Positions 44,502-54,469 of a stretch of DNA of 64,000 bases are shown piece after piece. The DNA is from Prochlorococcus sp. AG-402-M15 (lineage in GTDB: Bacteria > Cyanobacteriota > Cyanobacteriia > PCC-6307 > Cyanobiaceae). A model generated the notes under the pieces. The model was not told the DNA's origin. It saw only the letters and a list, made by a program, of their open reading frames with translations, and made no database searches. The stretch spans positions 1 through 64,000 of the forward strand of contig QCIP01000010.1 of the NCBI GenBank assembly GCA_003216615.1, read 5' to 3'. Numbering within the stretch: position 1 is the stretch's first letter; every line of letters begins with the position of its first letter. Position numbers and translations under genes: made by a program.

Positions 44502-44543
44502 GAAAAAGATTCGATTGAGTCTTTTTATGATCTTAACAGTAAG

Positions 44544-45773
44544 GTGTCTCATTCTCTATTATTTATATGCAATGGTCATGGAGAAGATGTAATAGCATCG
44601 GAAATAATAAAAAGATTACTAAAAAAAATAAAAAATAAAAATATTGAAGTTTTGCCGTTAGTAGGAAATGGAGATGTATTTAATTTCATAAAATCAAAGA
44701 ATTTTCGTAAAATAGGATATTTAAAAGAGCTGCCTAGTGGAGGTTTTAGTAATCAAAGTCTGAAAGGATTTGTACTTGATTTGTTTGCAGGATTTTTAAT
44801 CGATAATTTAAGAAATTTTCTACTTGTAAAACAGAAGTCAAAACATAACTGCAAAATAATCGCAGTAGGCGATTTCTTGCCATTACTTTACGCTTGGAGT
44901 TCAGAATGCGAATTTTGTTTCATTGGGACTCCCAAAAGTGATCATACTTGGAGTAGTGGGCCAGGTTGGGATTTAAGCGATTTTTATCATAAGTTGAAAG
45001 GTTCTGAATGGGATCCATGGGAAATGTTTTTAATGAAATCTTCAAGATGTAAAAATTTAATTATGAGAGATAAAATTACAGCTAATAATTTGAATAGAAA
45101 AAATATTGATGCAAAATATTTGGGAAATCCAATGATGGATTTTGTTAATGCAACAAACGAGAAGATATCAAATATTATTTTTTTTAAAAGGATTATTTTA
45201 TTAGTTGGAAGTAGATACCCTGAAGCTCTTAAAAATCTTGATAATTTTCTTAATTGTTTGCAAGATTTTCATTTATCAAAGGATTTGGTAATACTTTTGC
45301 CTTTGAGCATTAATGCGAATGTGATTCAAATTCAAAGTTATTTAAATAAATATGGTTTTATAAAACAGAGTAAAAATAAATTTCTCATTGATGAAGATTC
45401 AGTATGGAAAAAGAAAGATAAATATGTAGTGATTGGAAAAGGTAAATTCAATTCATGGGCCAATATGGCAGAAGTTGGCTTGTCTAATGCAGGAACTGCT
45501 ACAGAGCAAATTGCTGGCCTTGGAATTCCATCTCTTTCTCTACCGGGACCTGGACCACAATTTACAAAATCATTTGCAAAAAGGCAATCAAGATTATTGG
45601 GAGGTAGTGTTTTAGTTTGCAAGAACAAAAAAATTCTTTTAAAACGTTTAAGTTTACTTTTAAAAGGAAAAGTTGATAGGTTAGAACAAGCAAAAATTGG
45701 AAAAAAAAGAATGGGGGAATCCGGAGCAAGTAAGAAAATCGTAGATGCAATAAACCTTTATTTGTTATCTTAG
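44544..45773 (+). CDS. Lipid-A-disaccharide synthase-related protein (cyanobacterial family)
   Basis: About 409 residues from a GTG at 44544. Any start further upstream would have to read through tRNA-Cys. SLLFICNGHGEDVIASEII is the N-terminal nucleotide-sugar fold, and GLSNAGTATEQIAGLGIPSLSLPGPGPQFT is the second Rossmann-like domain typical of LpxB/GT-B relatives. This matches the cyanobacterial LpxB-related group (TIGR03492), whose reaction is not established. It is probably a glycosyltransferase, but without lipid A evidence here. Confidence 0.8.
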   Translation: MSHSLLFICNGHGEDVIASEIIKRLLKKIKNKNIEVLPLVGNGDVFNFIKSKNFRKIGYLKELPSGGFSNQSLKGFVLDLFAGFLIDNLRNFLLVKQKSKHNCKIIAVGDFLPLLYAWSSECEFCFIGTPKSDHTWSSGPGWDLSDFYHKLKGSEWDPWEMFLMKSSRCKNLIMRDKITANNLNRKNIDAKYLGNPMMDFVNATNEKISNIIFFKRIILLVGSRYPEALKNLDNFLNCLQDFHLSKDLVILLPLSINANVIQIQSYLNKYGFIKQSKNKFLIDEDSVWKKKDKYVVIGKGKFNSWANMAEVGLSNAGTATEQIAGLGIPSLSLPGPGPQFTKSFAKRQSRLLGGSVLVCKNKKILLKRLSLLLKGKVDRLEQAKIGKKRMGESGASKKIVDAINLYLLS

Positions 45774-45808
45774 TAAATGGCACTAGCTTATTAATTATTA
45801 ATTTTTTT

Positions 45809-46075
45809 ATGTATCCAATAAATGATCGGCAATATCTAAAAATTTGTGCAGAGATTGCAAAACTTATGAGTATAAGCTTATCTTCTGCTAAGAAGAAAGT
45901 AGAAATTCAAATTGCAAAAGAAGGCTCAAAAACTATTCAAGAAAAAATACAAGTTGCGCAAAATGTCTTAAAAATTTGTGAAAAAAATGATGGAGATAAA
46001 TTAAGTTCTTCAAGAATACTTGATAAGCTTATGGAAACTCTTGATGGTGGAGATAATTTTTTAACTGAAGATTGA
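45809..46075 (+). CDS. Small helical protein of unknown function
   Basis: 88 residues, mostly helical and Lys-rich, with KICAEIAKLMSISLSSAKKK near the N-terminus and an acidic end (TLDGGDNFLTED). No known family is recognised. It starts 35 bp after the LpxB-related gene and is convergent with the exonuclease gene (3-bp gap). Confidence 0.65.
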   Translation: MYPINDRQYLKICAEIAKLMSISLSSAKKKVEIQIAKEGSKTIQEKIQVAQNVLKICEKNDGDKLSSSRILDKLMETLDGGDNFLTED

Positions 46076-46078
46076 TTC

Positions 46079-46714
46079 TTAATGTTCAAATATATTTGAG
46101 AATTTTAGTATGTCTAAATCAGCATGTACAGAAACTGTTTCGAAACATTTTTGAGCTAATTCATATCTATTCTCTCTTTCTAAGATAACTTTTAATTTAT
46201 GCATAGCTTCAATTAAATATCTAACATCATTTGCTGCATAATCTAATTGATCTTTTGTTAAATCTTCATTGCTACCCCAATCACTACTTTGCGAGCTTTT
46301 GTCCAATTCTATACCTAACAATTCATTAATTAAATCCTTTAAACCGTGTTTATTTGTATAAGTTCTTGCCAATTTACTAGCAATTTTTGTACAAAAAATA
46401 TTTTTTGTATTAATTTCAAGATTGCATTTTAGAGCTGCTACATCAAATCTCGCATAGTGAAATATTTTAGTAATTTTGTCATCTTCAAGAAGTGCTTTTA
46501 AATGAGGAGAAGAAGATGTATTAAGTTCGATTTTTATACAGGATGTTCTTTTAAATTCATTGCATATTTGTACTAAACATAGTCTATCTCTTCCATGAAT
46601 TAAACCCATTGCTTCAGTGTCAACAGCTAGGTAGGATGATTTTTTATAAAGATTGTATAAATCTGCTGTTAAATCGCTATAAAGAAGATCAATATTTTTA
46701 TTTTCAATAGTCAT
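46079..46714 (-). CDS. RNase D-like 3'-5' exonuclease
   Basis: 211 residues, a single DEDDy exonuclease domain. The first motif AVDTEAMGL (DxE), the second FHYARFDVAAL, and the third DQLDYAANDVRYLIEA (Tyr/Asp) are in the right order. The C-terminal HRDC domains of E. coli RNase D are absent, so this is the short form common in cyanobacteria. It trims 3' ends of structured RNA; the exact targets are not known. Confidence 0.88.
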   Translation of the reverse strand: MTIENKNIDLLYSDLTADLYNLYKKSSYLAVDTEAMGLIHGRDRLCLVQICNEFKRTSCIKIELNTSSSPHLKALLEDDKITKIFHYARFDVAALKCNLEINTKNIFCTKIASKLARTYTNKHGLKDLINELLGIELDKSSQSSDWGSNEDLTKDQLDYAANDVRYLIEAMHKLKVILERENRYELAQKCFETVSVHADLDILKFSNIFEH

Positions 46715-46878
46715 TTTTAATAAGTATTTAAAGTAATTTAAGATTTAGAATATTACTTAAGATTTTATTTAATTAAGAATTTTTATCTAATAAGAATATT
46801 TTACAGAATAATTCTAAAAAATTATAATATGATGTAACTTTAATTTTTATTCTCGAGTTACTAGAAAAAATTTATTTA

Positions 46879-47436
46879 ATGTCCTATTCCTTAAATTCAA
46901 CATTATTGCTGACAATTCTCTTGGCCATAGGATTATTTTTTTTCCTTAGGGCTTCCAGTAAAGATAGAACAACCATCATTGAGATTTCATCTTCTCAACA
47001 GCCAGTTAAGGTTTTAAATGGTTTATGTGAATGGCTTAATTTGAGGGGATGGAAGCAAACAGGAGGAGATTTTGAACAAAGAATTTTAATATTCAAGGGT
47101 CAAGTTGTTTCTAGTAAATTTTTAGCAATTTTTTTAGGTTTTCTTGGCGGTTTTGGTTCTTGTGCATTGGGATTAGTAATTATTCAAATATATCCTGAAT
47201 TAGGATGGTGGCCTATTCTTTTGGGATTCATTGGTGGCCCTTTGTCTGGAATTGTTTATTTTAAAAAATCAGCAAGAGAGGAGAAATTTGAATTAAGGTT
47301 GATCAACGCAAATGAAAATGATTCAACTTTTATGAGACTAAGAGCCCATAGGGATGAATTAATTTCTTTAGAAAATGAACTTGGAGAAAAACTTCAATTG
47401 AAAAGTGACGGTTCTTTATTTAAAACACCTATTTAA
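46879..47436 (+). CDS. Membrane protein, possibly cytochrome b6 cofactor-assembly (CCB2/CCB4) family
   Basis: 185 residues. An N-terminal helix (about 6-24, LLLTILLAIGLFFFLRAS) precedes a soluble segment (SKDRTTIIEISSSQQ, GLCEWLNLRGWKQTGGDFEQRI), then two more hydrophobic helices (about 80-105 and 110-130, GFLGGFGSCALGLVIIQI and GWWPILLGFIGGPLSGIVYF). The overall look matches the cyanobacterial proteins annotated as cofactor assembly of complex C, which help attach heme c-i to cytochrome b6. That family call is from memory and moderately sure. Confidence 0.6.
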   Translation: MSYSLNSTLLLTILLAIGLFFFLRASSKDRTTIIEISSSQQPVKVLNGLCEWLNLRGWKQTGGDFEQRILIFKGQVVSSKFLAIFLGFLGGFGSCALGLVIIQIYPELGWWPILLGFIGGPLSGIVYFKKSAREEKFELRLINANENDSTFMRLRAHRDELISLENELGEKLQLKSDGSLFKTPI

Positions 47437-47464
47437 GATAATTTAAAATTTTATTCGATAATTT

Positions 47465-48493
47465 TTAATCAAAAATATTATTCTCTATACAGAATTTCTC
47501 TAACTCTTTATCATTTAACCAATCTTGGGGTTTTGTAAAAATTGATGTGAGAAATTCCTCTCGAGAACCCTTTTTAGCTTTATATCCATATTCCCATCTA
47601 GCTAAAGGCGGTAAGGACATTAATATAGATTCAGTTCTGCCATTTGTTTGTAGTCCAAAAATCGTCCCTCTATCCCAAACTAAATTGAATTCAACATATC
47701 TACCTCTTCGATATAGCTGAAATTCTCTTTCCTTCGATGAATATGTTTGAGAAGCTCTTTTTTCAATAATGGGCAAATATGAAGGGAGGAATGCCTGCCC
47801 ACAGTTTTCTGCTAAAGAAAATAAATTATCCCAATTTAAATTAGATCTACCAATATTTTGTGAAGCTTTTGATGCCTCTCCCTTTTGATTATTTCCTCTA
47901 TAAATATTGCCTGAACCATCTTGATAATCATAAAAAATACCTCCTATGCCTCTAGATTCATTTCTATGCTTCAAGAAGAAATATTCATCACACCATGGTT
48001 TGAAAACTTTATGCAAATCTTGATCAACTTTCTCACAAGCTTTTTTATGCTCGTTATGAAAATTCCTTACATCAGAAAGATAAGGATAAAAAGGGGTTAA
48101 GTCTGCGCCTCCTCCAAACCACCAAACAGGACCAGCTTCGAAATACCGATAATTCAGATGAACTGTAGGAATATAGGGATTCTTGGGATGCAATACCATA
48201 GAAGTTCCTGTCGCAAACCATTCATGACCTTTTGCTTCGGCCCTTTGAGAAATTATTGATTGAGGTAATTCTTTCCCCTGTACTTCAGAGAAATTTACGC
48301 CTGCTTGCTCAAAAATGGAACCGTTTTTAAATACTCTTGATCTTCCACCACCACCTTCGTCTCTTAGCCAGGATTCTTCTATAAACTTTCCCTTGCCATC
48401 TACGTTTTCAAGTTCTGAACAAATTTTGTCTTGTAGAGTTAATAAGAGATGTTTAGTTTTTTCTCTCGAGTCTTTAGGGGGTTCTTTGAACAT
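47465..48493 (-). CDS. hemF: Oxygen-dependent coproporphyrinogen III oxidase
   Basis: 342 residues. [58 protein letters not shown] and [20 protein letters not shown] are the HemF signatures. It turns coproporphyrinogen III into protoporphyrinogen IX using O2, on the path to heme and chlorophyll. It is divergent from mrp across a 159-bp gap that holds a G-C-containing hairpin. Confidence 0.97.
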   Translation of the reverse strand: MFKEPPKDSREKTKHLLLTLQDKICSELENVDGKGKFIEESWLRDEGGGGRSRVFKNGSIFEQAGVNFSEVQGKELPQSIISQRAEAKGHEWFATGTSMVLHPKNPYIPTVHLNYRYFEAGPVWWFGGGADLTPFYPYLSDVRNFHNEHKKACEKVDQDLHKVFKPWCDEYFFLKHRNESRGIGGIFYDYQDGSGNIYRGNNQKGEASKASQNIGRSNLNWDNLFSLAENCGQAFLPSYLPIIEKRASQTYSSKEREFQLYRRGRYVEFNLVWDRGTIFGLQTNGRTESILMSLPPLARWEYGYKAKKGSREEFLTSIFTKPQDWLNDKELEKFCIENNIFD

Positions 48494-48542
48494 GTATTTA
48501 GTAAATCTTTAAGAAAAAATTTTTTTGGATAATTTTAAGTTT

Positions 48543-48565
48543 CCCTTTATAATTTCTCTAAAGGG
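48543..48565. promoter_or_regulatory. Hairpin between hemF and mrp
   Basis: CCCTTTA (48543-48549) and TAAAGGG (48559-48565) are perfect 7-base arms with a 9-base loop. It is about 50 bp upstream of hemF and about 90 bp upstream of mrp. There is no T-run on either side, so a terminator is unlikely; an operator or leader structure is possible. Confidence 0.25.
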
Positions 48566-48652
48566 GACCATATTTCCTATTATTTGATAGTTCGACATAG
48601 TTCTTAATCTTTTAAACAGTCGACTACCTCGTCAAAATATTTTGAAAATTTA

Positions 48653-49723
48653 ATGACCACAATAGAAGATGCGAATTTTGCTTTACAGAAGGTTCTAGAT
48701 GTTGGATCAAAGAAAAATGTAATTGAATTAGCTTGGATTAAAAACGTAAGAGTAACTATACCAAGAGTAATCGTAACACTATCATTACCATCATTCGCAA
48801 ATTCTCAGAGAGATAGGATTGTACAAGAGGTTCGCAAAATACTACTGGATTTTGAAGATATTGATGATGTTCAAATAGAGTTAGATAATAATCTTCCCAA
48901 AGCAGAATCTAAAACTGAAAGCAATGGTCCTGAGTTACAGCAGATTGATGGTATTCGTCATATCATTGCTGTTAGCAGTGGTAAGGGTGGAGTTGGCAAA
49001 AGCACGATTGCAGTTAATCTTGCTTGTTCTTTAGCTAAATTAGGCTTAAAAACTGGTTTGCTGGATGCAGATATCTATGGACCTAATACTCCCTCAATGA
49101 TGGGAGTATCCGAACAGAATCCAAAGGTTACAGAAGGTAGTGGTAATGACCAAAGATTAATACCAATAAATAAATTTGGAATTTCATTGGTATCAATGGG
49201 TTTCCTGATAGAAGAAGGTCAACCAGTTATATGGAGAGGACCAATGCTAAATAGTATTATCCGTCAATTTCTTTACCAAGTTGAATGGAATAATCTTGAT
49301 TTTTTGGTTATTGACTTGCCTCCAGGAACAGGAGATGCTCAAATATCCCTTTCTCAATCAGTTCCTATTTCTGGAGCTATTGTCGTTACTACTCCACAAC
49401 AAGTATCTTTGCAAGATGCAAGGAGGGGATTAGCAATGTTTAAACAACTTGGTGTACCTTTATTGGGAATTGTAGAAAATATGTCAGTATTTATTCCGCC
49501 AGATATGCCAAGTAAAAAATATGAAATTTTTGGTAAAGGTGGTGGTCAAACATTAGCTAAAGAAAATGATTTAAAATTATTAGCTCAAATTCCTATTGAA
49601 ATTCCTCTTGTTGATGAAAGCAATAGAGGAATACCAATTTCAATAAGCCAGCCAAATAAAGAAAGTTCAATTCAATTTGCAAACTTAGCACAATTAATTA
49701 AAAATCAATATGTAAATATTTAA
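48653..49723 (+). CDS. mrp: Mrp/ApbC-type P-loop ATPase
   Basis: 356 residues. An N-terminal DUF59-like domain (about 1-80) precedes the ATPase with the deviant Walker A SSGKGGVGKSTIAVNLACSL near 108, DADIYGPNTPSMMG, and PPGTGDAQISLSQ. Mrp/ApbC/NBP35 proteins carry or transfer iron-sulfur clusters. The usual C-terminal CX2C is not evident here. It overlaps rodA by one base (TAATG). Confidence 0.92.
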   Translation: MTTIEDANFALQKVLDVGSKKNVIELAWIKNVRVTIPRVIVTLSLPSFANSQRDRIVQEVRKILLDFEDIDDVQIELDNNLPKAESKTESNGPELQQIDGIRHIIAVSSGKGGVGKSTIAVNLACSLAKLGLKTGLLDADIYGPNTPSMMGVSEQNPKVTEGSGNDQRLIPINKFGISLVSMGFLIEEGQPVIWRGPMLNSIIRQFLYQVEWNNLDFLVIDLPPGTGDAQISLSQSVPISGAIVVTTPQQVSLQDARRGLAMFKQLGVPLLGIVENMSVFIPPDMPSKKYEIFGKGGGQTLAKENDLKLLAQIPIEIPLVDESNRGIPISISQPNKESSIQFANLAQLIKNQYVNI

Positions 49724-50991
49724 TGTTTAGGAGTATTTCTCTATTAAAGAAAAGAGGATTTTTACAAGAAAAAGATAAATTTAGTAGGAGATTTTTATTT
49801 TCTCCAATACTTTTGATTCCCCTATTTTTAGTTTTTATTTCGGGCTTTTTAATAAAAAGTATTCAGGGAGATTTTTTAGTATCAAATTATTCAAGTCATA
49901 TCTTAACAGGTTTTTTAGGTTATTTTTTGGCATTTTTTATTTCTTATATACCCTTAGAGAGACTTAGAAAGTATTTATTACCATTCTATTTTTGTACTTT
50001 AATATCCTTATTTCTAACTTATTTTTTTGGGATTTCGGTTTCAGGAGCTCAAAGATGGCTAAACTTGGGAATTTTTTCCTTTCAGCCTTCAGAAGTCGCT
50101 AAATTGAGCACTGTATTAACTCTTGCTTTAATGCTTGATAAAAAAGTAATTTCAACATTAAGAGATTTGGTAATGCCCTTATTAGTAGTTAGTGTTCCTT
50201 GGCTTTTAATTTTTTTTCAACCGGACTTAGGCACTTCTTTGGTTTTATTAGTTTTGACAGGTGTGATGCTCTATTGGTCGCAAATGCCTGTAGAGTGGAT
50301 TTTGATCTTAGTCTTTTTTATTGTTACGTCTATATTGCATTTGATCTTACCTAATGCTCTTATTTTCTGGATTCCATTTATAGGATATCTTGCATATAGA
50401 TCTTCGAAAAAGAAAATTACTTTTTCTGTTCTTACTATTTTCTTTCATTTATTGGTGGCAAAATTGACACCAATTTTGTGGCAATATGGCCTAAAAGATT
50501 ATCAAAAAGATAGATTAGTTTTATTTTTAGATCCAAATAGAGAACCATTAGATGGTAACTATCATTTGTTACAGAGTAAAATTGCAATTGGTTCTGGAGG
50601 ATTTTGGGGGACTGGTTTATTTCAAGGTAAGCTGACTAATTTGCAATTTATACCAGAGCAACATACCGATTTTATATTCTCTGCTTTAGGCGAAGAGTTA
50701 GGTTTTTTGGGATGCATAATAGTTTTATTTTTGTTCTTTTTTTTGATTAAAAAACTTATTAATATTGCAACACGTGCTAGAAGTGAATTTGAATCTCTAA
50801 TAGTTATTGGAATCGCTTCAATTTTTTTATTCCAAATTGTTATCAACGTATTTATGACTATTGGATTAGGACCAGTTACGGGAATTCCCCTCCCTTTTAT
50901 GAGTTATGGAAGAACATCTTTGGTGATTAATTTTATATCTGTTGGATTTGTATTATCTATATTGAAGCGTTCTAGATCATTAAGAAGTTGA
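49723..50991 (+). CDS. rodA: Peptidoglycan glycosyltransferase of the SEDS family, RodA
   Basis: 422 residues with about ten membrane helices. SEDS motifs include GISVSGAQRWLNLGIFSFQPSEVAKL, FFQPDLGTSLVLL, GNYHLLQSKIAIGSGGFWGTG, IPEQHTDFIFSALGEELGFLG and TGIPLPFMSYGRTS. RodA polymerises glycan strands for side-wall growth with PBP2 and MreBCD, whose genes are at 8-10 kb. RodA is preferred over FtsW because of these motifs. It is coupled to mrp and, by an ATGA overlap, to the kinase downstream. Confidence 0.93.
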   Translation: MFRSISLLKKRGFLQEKDKFSRRFLFSPILLIPLFLVFISGFLIKSIQGDFLVSNYSSHILTGFLGYFLAFFISYIPLERLRKYLLPFYFCTLISLFLTYFFGISVSGAQRWLNLGIFSFQPSEVAKLSTVLTLALMLDKKVISTLRDLVMPLLVVSVPWLLIFFQPDLGTSLVLLVLTGVMLYWSQMPVEWILILVFFIVTSILHLILPNALIFWIPFIGYLAYRSSKKKITFSVLTIFFHLLVAKLTPILWQYGLKDYQKDRLVLFLDPNREPLDGNYHLLQSKIAIGSGGFWGTGLFQGKLTNLQFIPEQHTDFIFSALGEELGFLGCIIVLFLFFFLIKKLINIATRARSEFESLIVIGIASIFLFQIVINVFMTIGLGPVTGIPLPFMSYGRTSLVINFISVGFVLSILKRSRSLRS

Positions 50992-52355
50992 TGAAAGAAC
51001 AAATCACTATAAAAAAAATTCAAGAGCTTTTGATTAAAGGAGTCCACAATATATATGTGGATGATGATACTTCCAGAAGAATGTGGTGGGCCTCTTTAGA
51101 AGTTATTCAAAAAGAGTTCCTTCCTCAGAATTGCCAAAAGGGTGGTGTTTGGGCTGCCTCTCCTTTACCAGCTCTTAATGAAAAAAAACTTTTTAATCAA
51201 CTTCAAGGCTGGTTGTGGTCACCTGAGGGATTCCCATACTTTCAAAAAGAGAATGCAGGTTTTTTACCAGTTAATCATTCAACAAAGATAAAAAATGATT
51301 TAGATTTTATTAGTAATTACAAAGTCTTAAATCTTAGTCAAGAAGATGGTTATGCCCCATTTTTGATGATTATTACTTCAAATTTTCAATGTATATTATC
51401 AATTACAGGGGAAAAAGATAAGAAAATCTTAATAATGAAATGTGATGAAGAAAGTTTAAAAATTTCTATTGAATTAATGCATGCGAAATTAAAACAAGAA
51501 AATTATGAAGAAGGGGTTAAATTTCGTAAAGCAATCAATAATTTGGGCAATCTTAATATTAATAATCAATTTGAGAAAATTTTTTGGCCAATATTATCGG
51601 CAAAATTGGCAAAATTGGGACCCAACCATAGCATTCATAACTTTGTGGAAAATGATAAAAAAAATATACAAATAACTGAGGCAAAATTGTTAAGTGCAAT
51701 TTCTCATGAAGTCAGGACTCCTTTAGCCACTATAAGGACCCTAATAAGTTCTACTTTGAAAAAATATAATATGGATGAATCAATGAGAAATCGTTTAATT
51801 CAAATAGATAATGAATGTAATGAACAAATTGATAGATTCGGTTTAATCTTTAATGCGGCAGAATTAGTCAGTAACGAAGTTCCTTCATTAAATAACTTAG
51901 CTAAAATCAATTTAGCCGAAATTTTTAAAAAACTTTCTCCTCTATGGAGTAAACAATTAAATCGACGCGGCATTTCTTTAAAGATCGACATTCCTAGTCA
52001 ACTGCCGCAAATTTTGAGTGATTCTGAAAAATTAGAATTAATGTTAAGGGGATTAATTGATAAAAATACTAGAGGCTTACAAGAAGGTAGTACATTAATT
52101 TTGGAATTAAGACCGGCTGGTCAGAAACTGAAACTACAACTAAAAGTACAAAAATTTGATAGTAAAAATAAAGAAATACCAAAAATAGATAATGGTTCTG
52201 ATTTGGGACCTGTTTTAAATTGGAATCCTCAAACCGGTAGCTTACAATTAAGTCAGAATGCTACTCAAAAGTTGTTAGCTAGTTTAGGAGGACATGTCAC
52301 ACAAAGGCGTGATACGGGTTTGACAGTATTTTTCCCGATTTCAGATTCAAATTAA
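50988..52355 (+). CDS. Histidine kinase-like protein with divergent ATP-binding domain
   Basis: 455 residues, no membrane helix. A long N-terminal region (about 1-215) of unknown type includes VWAASPLP and WLWSPEGFPYF. The dimerisation/phospho-acceptor helix has His240 in LLSAISHEVRTPLATIR. The ATPase domain is unusual: the expected N box is read as LIDKNTRGL, the G1 box is only hinted at by DNGSDLG, and the G2-like part is LQLSQNATQKLLASLGG. It may be active with altered sites or a pseudokinase. It overlaps rodA by 4 bp. Its partner regulator is not evident here. Confidence 0.8.
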   Translation: MMKEQITIKKIQELLIKGVHNIYVDDDTSRRMWWASLEVIQKEFLPQNCQKGGVWAASPLPALNEKKLFNQLQGWLWSPEGFPYFQKENAGFLPVNHSTKIKNDLDFISNYKVLNLSQEDGYAPFLMIITSNFQCILSITGEKDKKILIMKCDEESLKISIELMHAKLKQENYEEGVKFRKAINNLGNLNINNQFEKIFWPILSAKLAKLGPNHSIHNFVENDKKNIQITEAKLLSAISHEVRTPLATIRTLISSTLKKYNMDESMRNRLIQIDNECNEQIDRFGLIFNAAELVSNEVPSLNNLAKINLAEIFKKLSPLWSKQLNRRGISLKIDIPSQLPQILSDSEKLELMLRGLIDKNTRGLQEGSTLILELRPAGQKLKLQLKVQKFDSKNKEIPKIDNGSDLGPVLNWNPQTGSLQLSQNATQKLLASLGGHVTQRRDTGLTVFFPISDSN

Positions 52356-52466
52356 AATAAGGAATAACTTTTACTTTTATTAAATAATGTAGAAACTTTT
52401 CTATCAATTTTGAAATTTGTAAAATATGAATGCTAATTTCTTATTATAAATAACTCAAAATCTAGG

Positions 52467-52889
52467 ATGACTGAAAGTTTAGTTGGTCAATTTCCAAAGC
52501 ATATAGGAAGTACTGGGGGTTTATTAAACTCAGCAGAAACTGAAGAAAAATATGCAATTGCATGGAAAAGTACAAAAGAACAAGCATTTGAATTGCCTAC
52601 AGGTGGTGCTGCTATTATGCATGAAGGCGATAATTTAATGTACTTTGCAAGAAAAGAACAATGCCTTGCACTAGGGACACAATTACGAGCTTTTAAACCA
52701 AGAATTGAGGACTTTAAAATCTACAGAATTTTCCCAGGTGGAGATATTGAATTCTTACATCCTAAAGATGGAGTCTTTCCTGAAAAAGTTAACGAGGGCA
52801 GAGAAAAAGTAGGCCATAACCCAAGAAGAATTGGTGAGAATCCTAATCCAGCTGGGTTGAAATTTACAACTAAGAATACTTTTGATTAA
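52467..52889 (+). CDS. psaD: Photosystem I subunit PsaD
   Basis: 140 residues. The PsaD core is clear: [34 protein letters not shown], then [36 protein letters not shown]. PsaD is a stromal-side extrinsic subunit that docks ferredoxin and holds PsaC. It has its own 111-bp AT-rich upstream region. Confidence 0.98.
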   Translation: MTESLVGQFPKHIGSTGGLLNSAETEEKYAIAWKSTKEQAFELPTGGAAIMHEGDNLMYFARKEQCLALGTQLRAFKPRIEDFKIYRIFPGGDIEFLHPKDGVFPEKVNEGREKVGHNPRRIGENPNPAGLKFTTKNTFD

Positions 52890-52948
52890 ATTCTTTAAAG
52901 TTGATATAAAAGAAGAATATATTTATAATTTGGGTTGACATTAGAAGT

Positions 52949-54469
52949 ATGATCGGCTCACAGAAAGATATTTTTTTAAAGGCTTATGAAGAAGGTAAAA
53001 ATTTTATACCTATAACTCAAACTTGGCCTGCTGATTTAGAGTCTCCATTATCAACTTGGTTAAAATTATCCTCACAAGATTCACATGGTGTTTTCCTTGA
53101 GTCTGTAGAAGGTGGGGAAAGTTTGGGTAGATGGAGTATTATTGCTACTAAACCTCTCTGGGAAGCGGTTTGTAATGGAGAAGAAATAGTTAAAACTTGG
53201 AATAATGGAAAAACTGAAATCTATAAGGGTGATCCTTTTAATATTTTAAGAAATTGGACAAAGGAATATAAGTCATCTATGCTTGATGATTTGCCATCAA
53301 TTGGACAATTATATGGTTCTTGGGGTTATGAATTAATTAATCGAATTGAAAAAAGTGTTCCTGTAAATGAGATAGAAGAGAATACCATACCTTATGGTGC
53401 GTGGATGTTTTTTGATCAGATAGTTGTTTTTGATCAAATAAAAAGATGTATTACCGCAGTAGTTTACGCAGATACAACTTCTTCAAATGATTCTTCTATT
53501 GAAGAGGTTTATCTAAACTCAATTTCTAAACTTAAGAAAACTAGAAATTTAATGAAAGTTCCTCTTAAAGAAGATGATTTTTCAGAGTGGCATGAAAATG
53601 AGAATTTAAATTTAGATATTAAAAGTAATTGGAAGAAAAAAGATTTTGAGGATGCAGTACTTTCTGCAAAAGAATTTATAAGAAAAGGAGATATCTTCCA
53701 AATAGTTATAAGTCAGAGATTTTACACTCAAGTTAATAATGATCCTTTTAGTTTATATAGAAGTTTAAGGATGGTTAATCCATCTCCATACATGTCATTT
53801 TTTGATTTTGGCTCATGGTACTTGATAGGTTCAAGTCCTGAAGTGATGGTTAAAGCTCAAAAAAATAAAAATAGGCAGATTGTTGCAAGCTTAAGACCAA
53901 TAGCTGGTACAAGACCAAGAGGTAGTGATCCACAACAAGATCTCGAATTAGAAAAGGATTTATTAAAAGATCCAAAAGAGATAGCTGAGCATGTAATGCT
54001 AATAGATCTTGGAAGAAATGATCTGGGAAGAGTTTGTGAAATTGGTACTGTGGAGGTCAAAGATTTAATGGTTATTGAAAAATACTCACATGTTATGCAT
54101 ATAGTGAGTGAAGTTGAGGGAATTTTAAAAAAAGATACTGATGTATGGGATTTGCTTAAGGCGTGTTTCCCTGCTGGAACTGTAACTGGGGCACCAAAAA
54201 TAAGAGCTATGCAATTGATTAAACACTTTGAAAAAGATGCTAGAGGACCCTATGCTGGTGTTTATGGAGCTATTGATATTAATGGTTCTTTAAATACGGC
54301 AATTACCATAAGAACTATGATAGTAACACCCTCAAAAGATGGAAAATTTAATGTATCAGTGCAGGCAGGTGCTGGAATAGTTGCTGATTCTTCTCCTGAA
54401 AATGAATATCAAGAGACAATTAATAAAGCAAAGGGGATACTAAAATCATTAGCTTGTTTGGATAATTAA
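52949..54469 (+). CDS. trpE: Anthranilate synthase component I
   Basis: 506 residues. The chorismate-binding core carries FQIVISQRFYT, SSPEVMVKAQ, RPIAGTRPRGSDPQQDLELEKDLL and FPAGTVTGAPKIRAMQLI. The N-terminal part has the LESVEGGESLGRWSIIAT segment of TrpE-like enzymes. It makes anthranilate from chorismate for tryptophan; the near relative PabB cannot be fully excluded. It is directly followed by the gshA-type gene (no gap). Confidence 0.92.
   Translation: MIGSQKDIFLKAYEEGKNFIPITQTWPADLESPLSTWLKLSSQDSHGVFLESVEGGESLGRWSIIATKPLWEAVCNGEEIVKTWNNGKTEIYKGDPFNILRNWTKEYKSSMLDDLPSIGQLYGSWGYELINRIEKSVPVNEIEENTIPYGAWMFFDQIVVFDQIKRCITAVVYADTTSSNDSSIEEVYLNSISKLKKTRNLMKVPLKEDDFSEWHENENLNLDIKSNWKKKDFEDAVLSAKEFIRKGDIFQIVISQRFYTQVNNDPFSLYRSLRMVNPSPYMSFFDFGSWYLIGSSPEVMVKAQKNKNRQIVASLRPIAGTRPRGSDPQQDLELEKDLLKDPKEIAEHVMLIDLGRNDLGRVCEIGTVEVKDLMVIEKYSHVMHIVSEVEGILKKDTDVWDLLKACFPAGTVTGAPKIRAMQLIKHFEKDARGPYAGVYGAIDINGSLNTAITIRTMIVTPSKDGKFNVSVQAGAGIVADSSPENEYQETINKAKGILKSLACLDN

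Noticed and set aside
44355-44543. N-terminal extension of the LpxB-related ORF
   Set aside because: It translates the plus strand of tRNA-Cys and the region next to it; the true start is after the tRNA, probably GTG at 44544.
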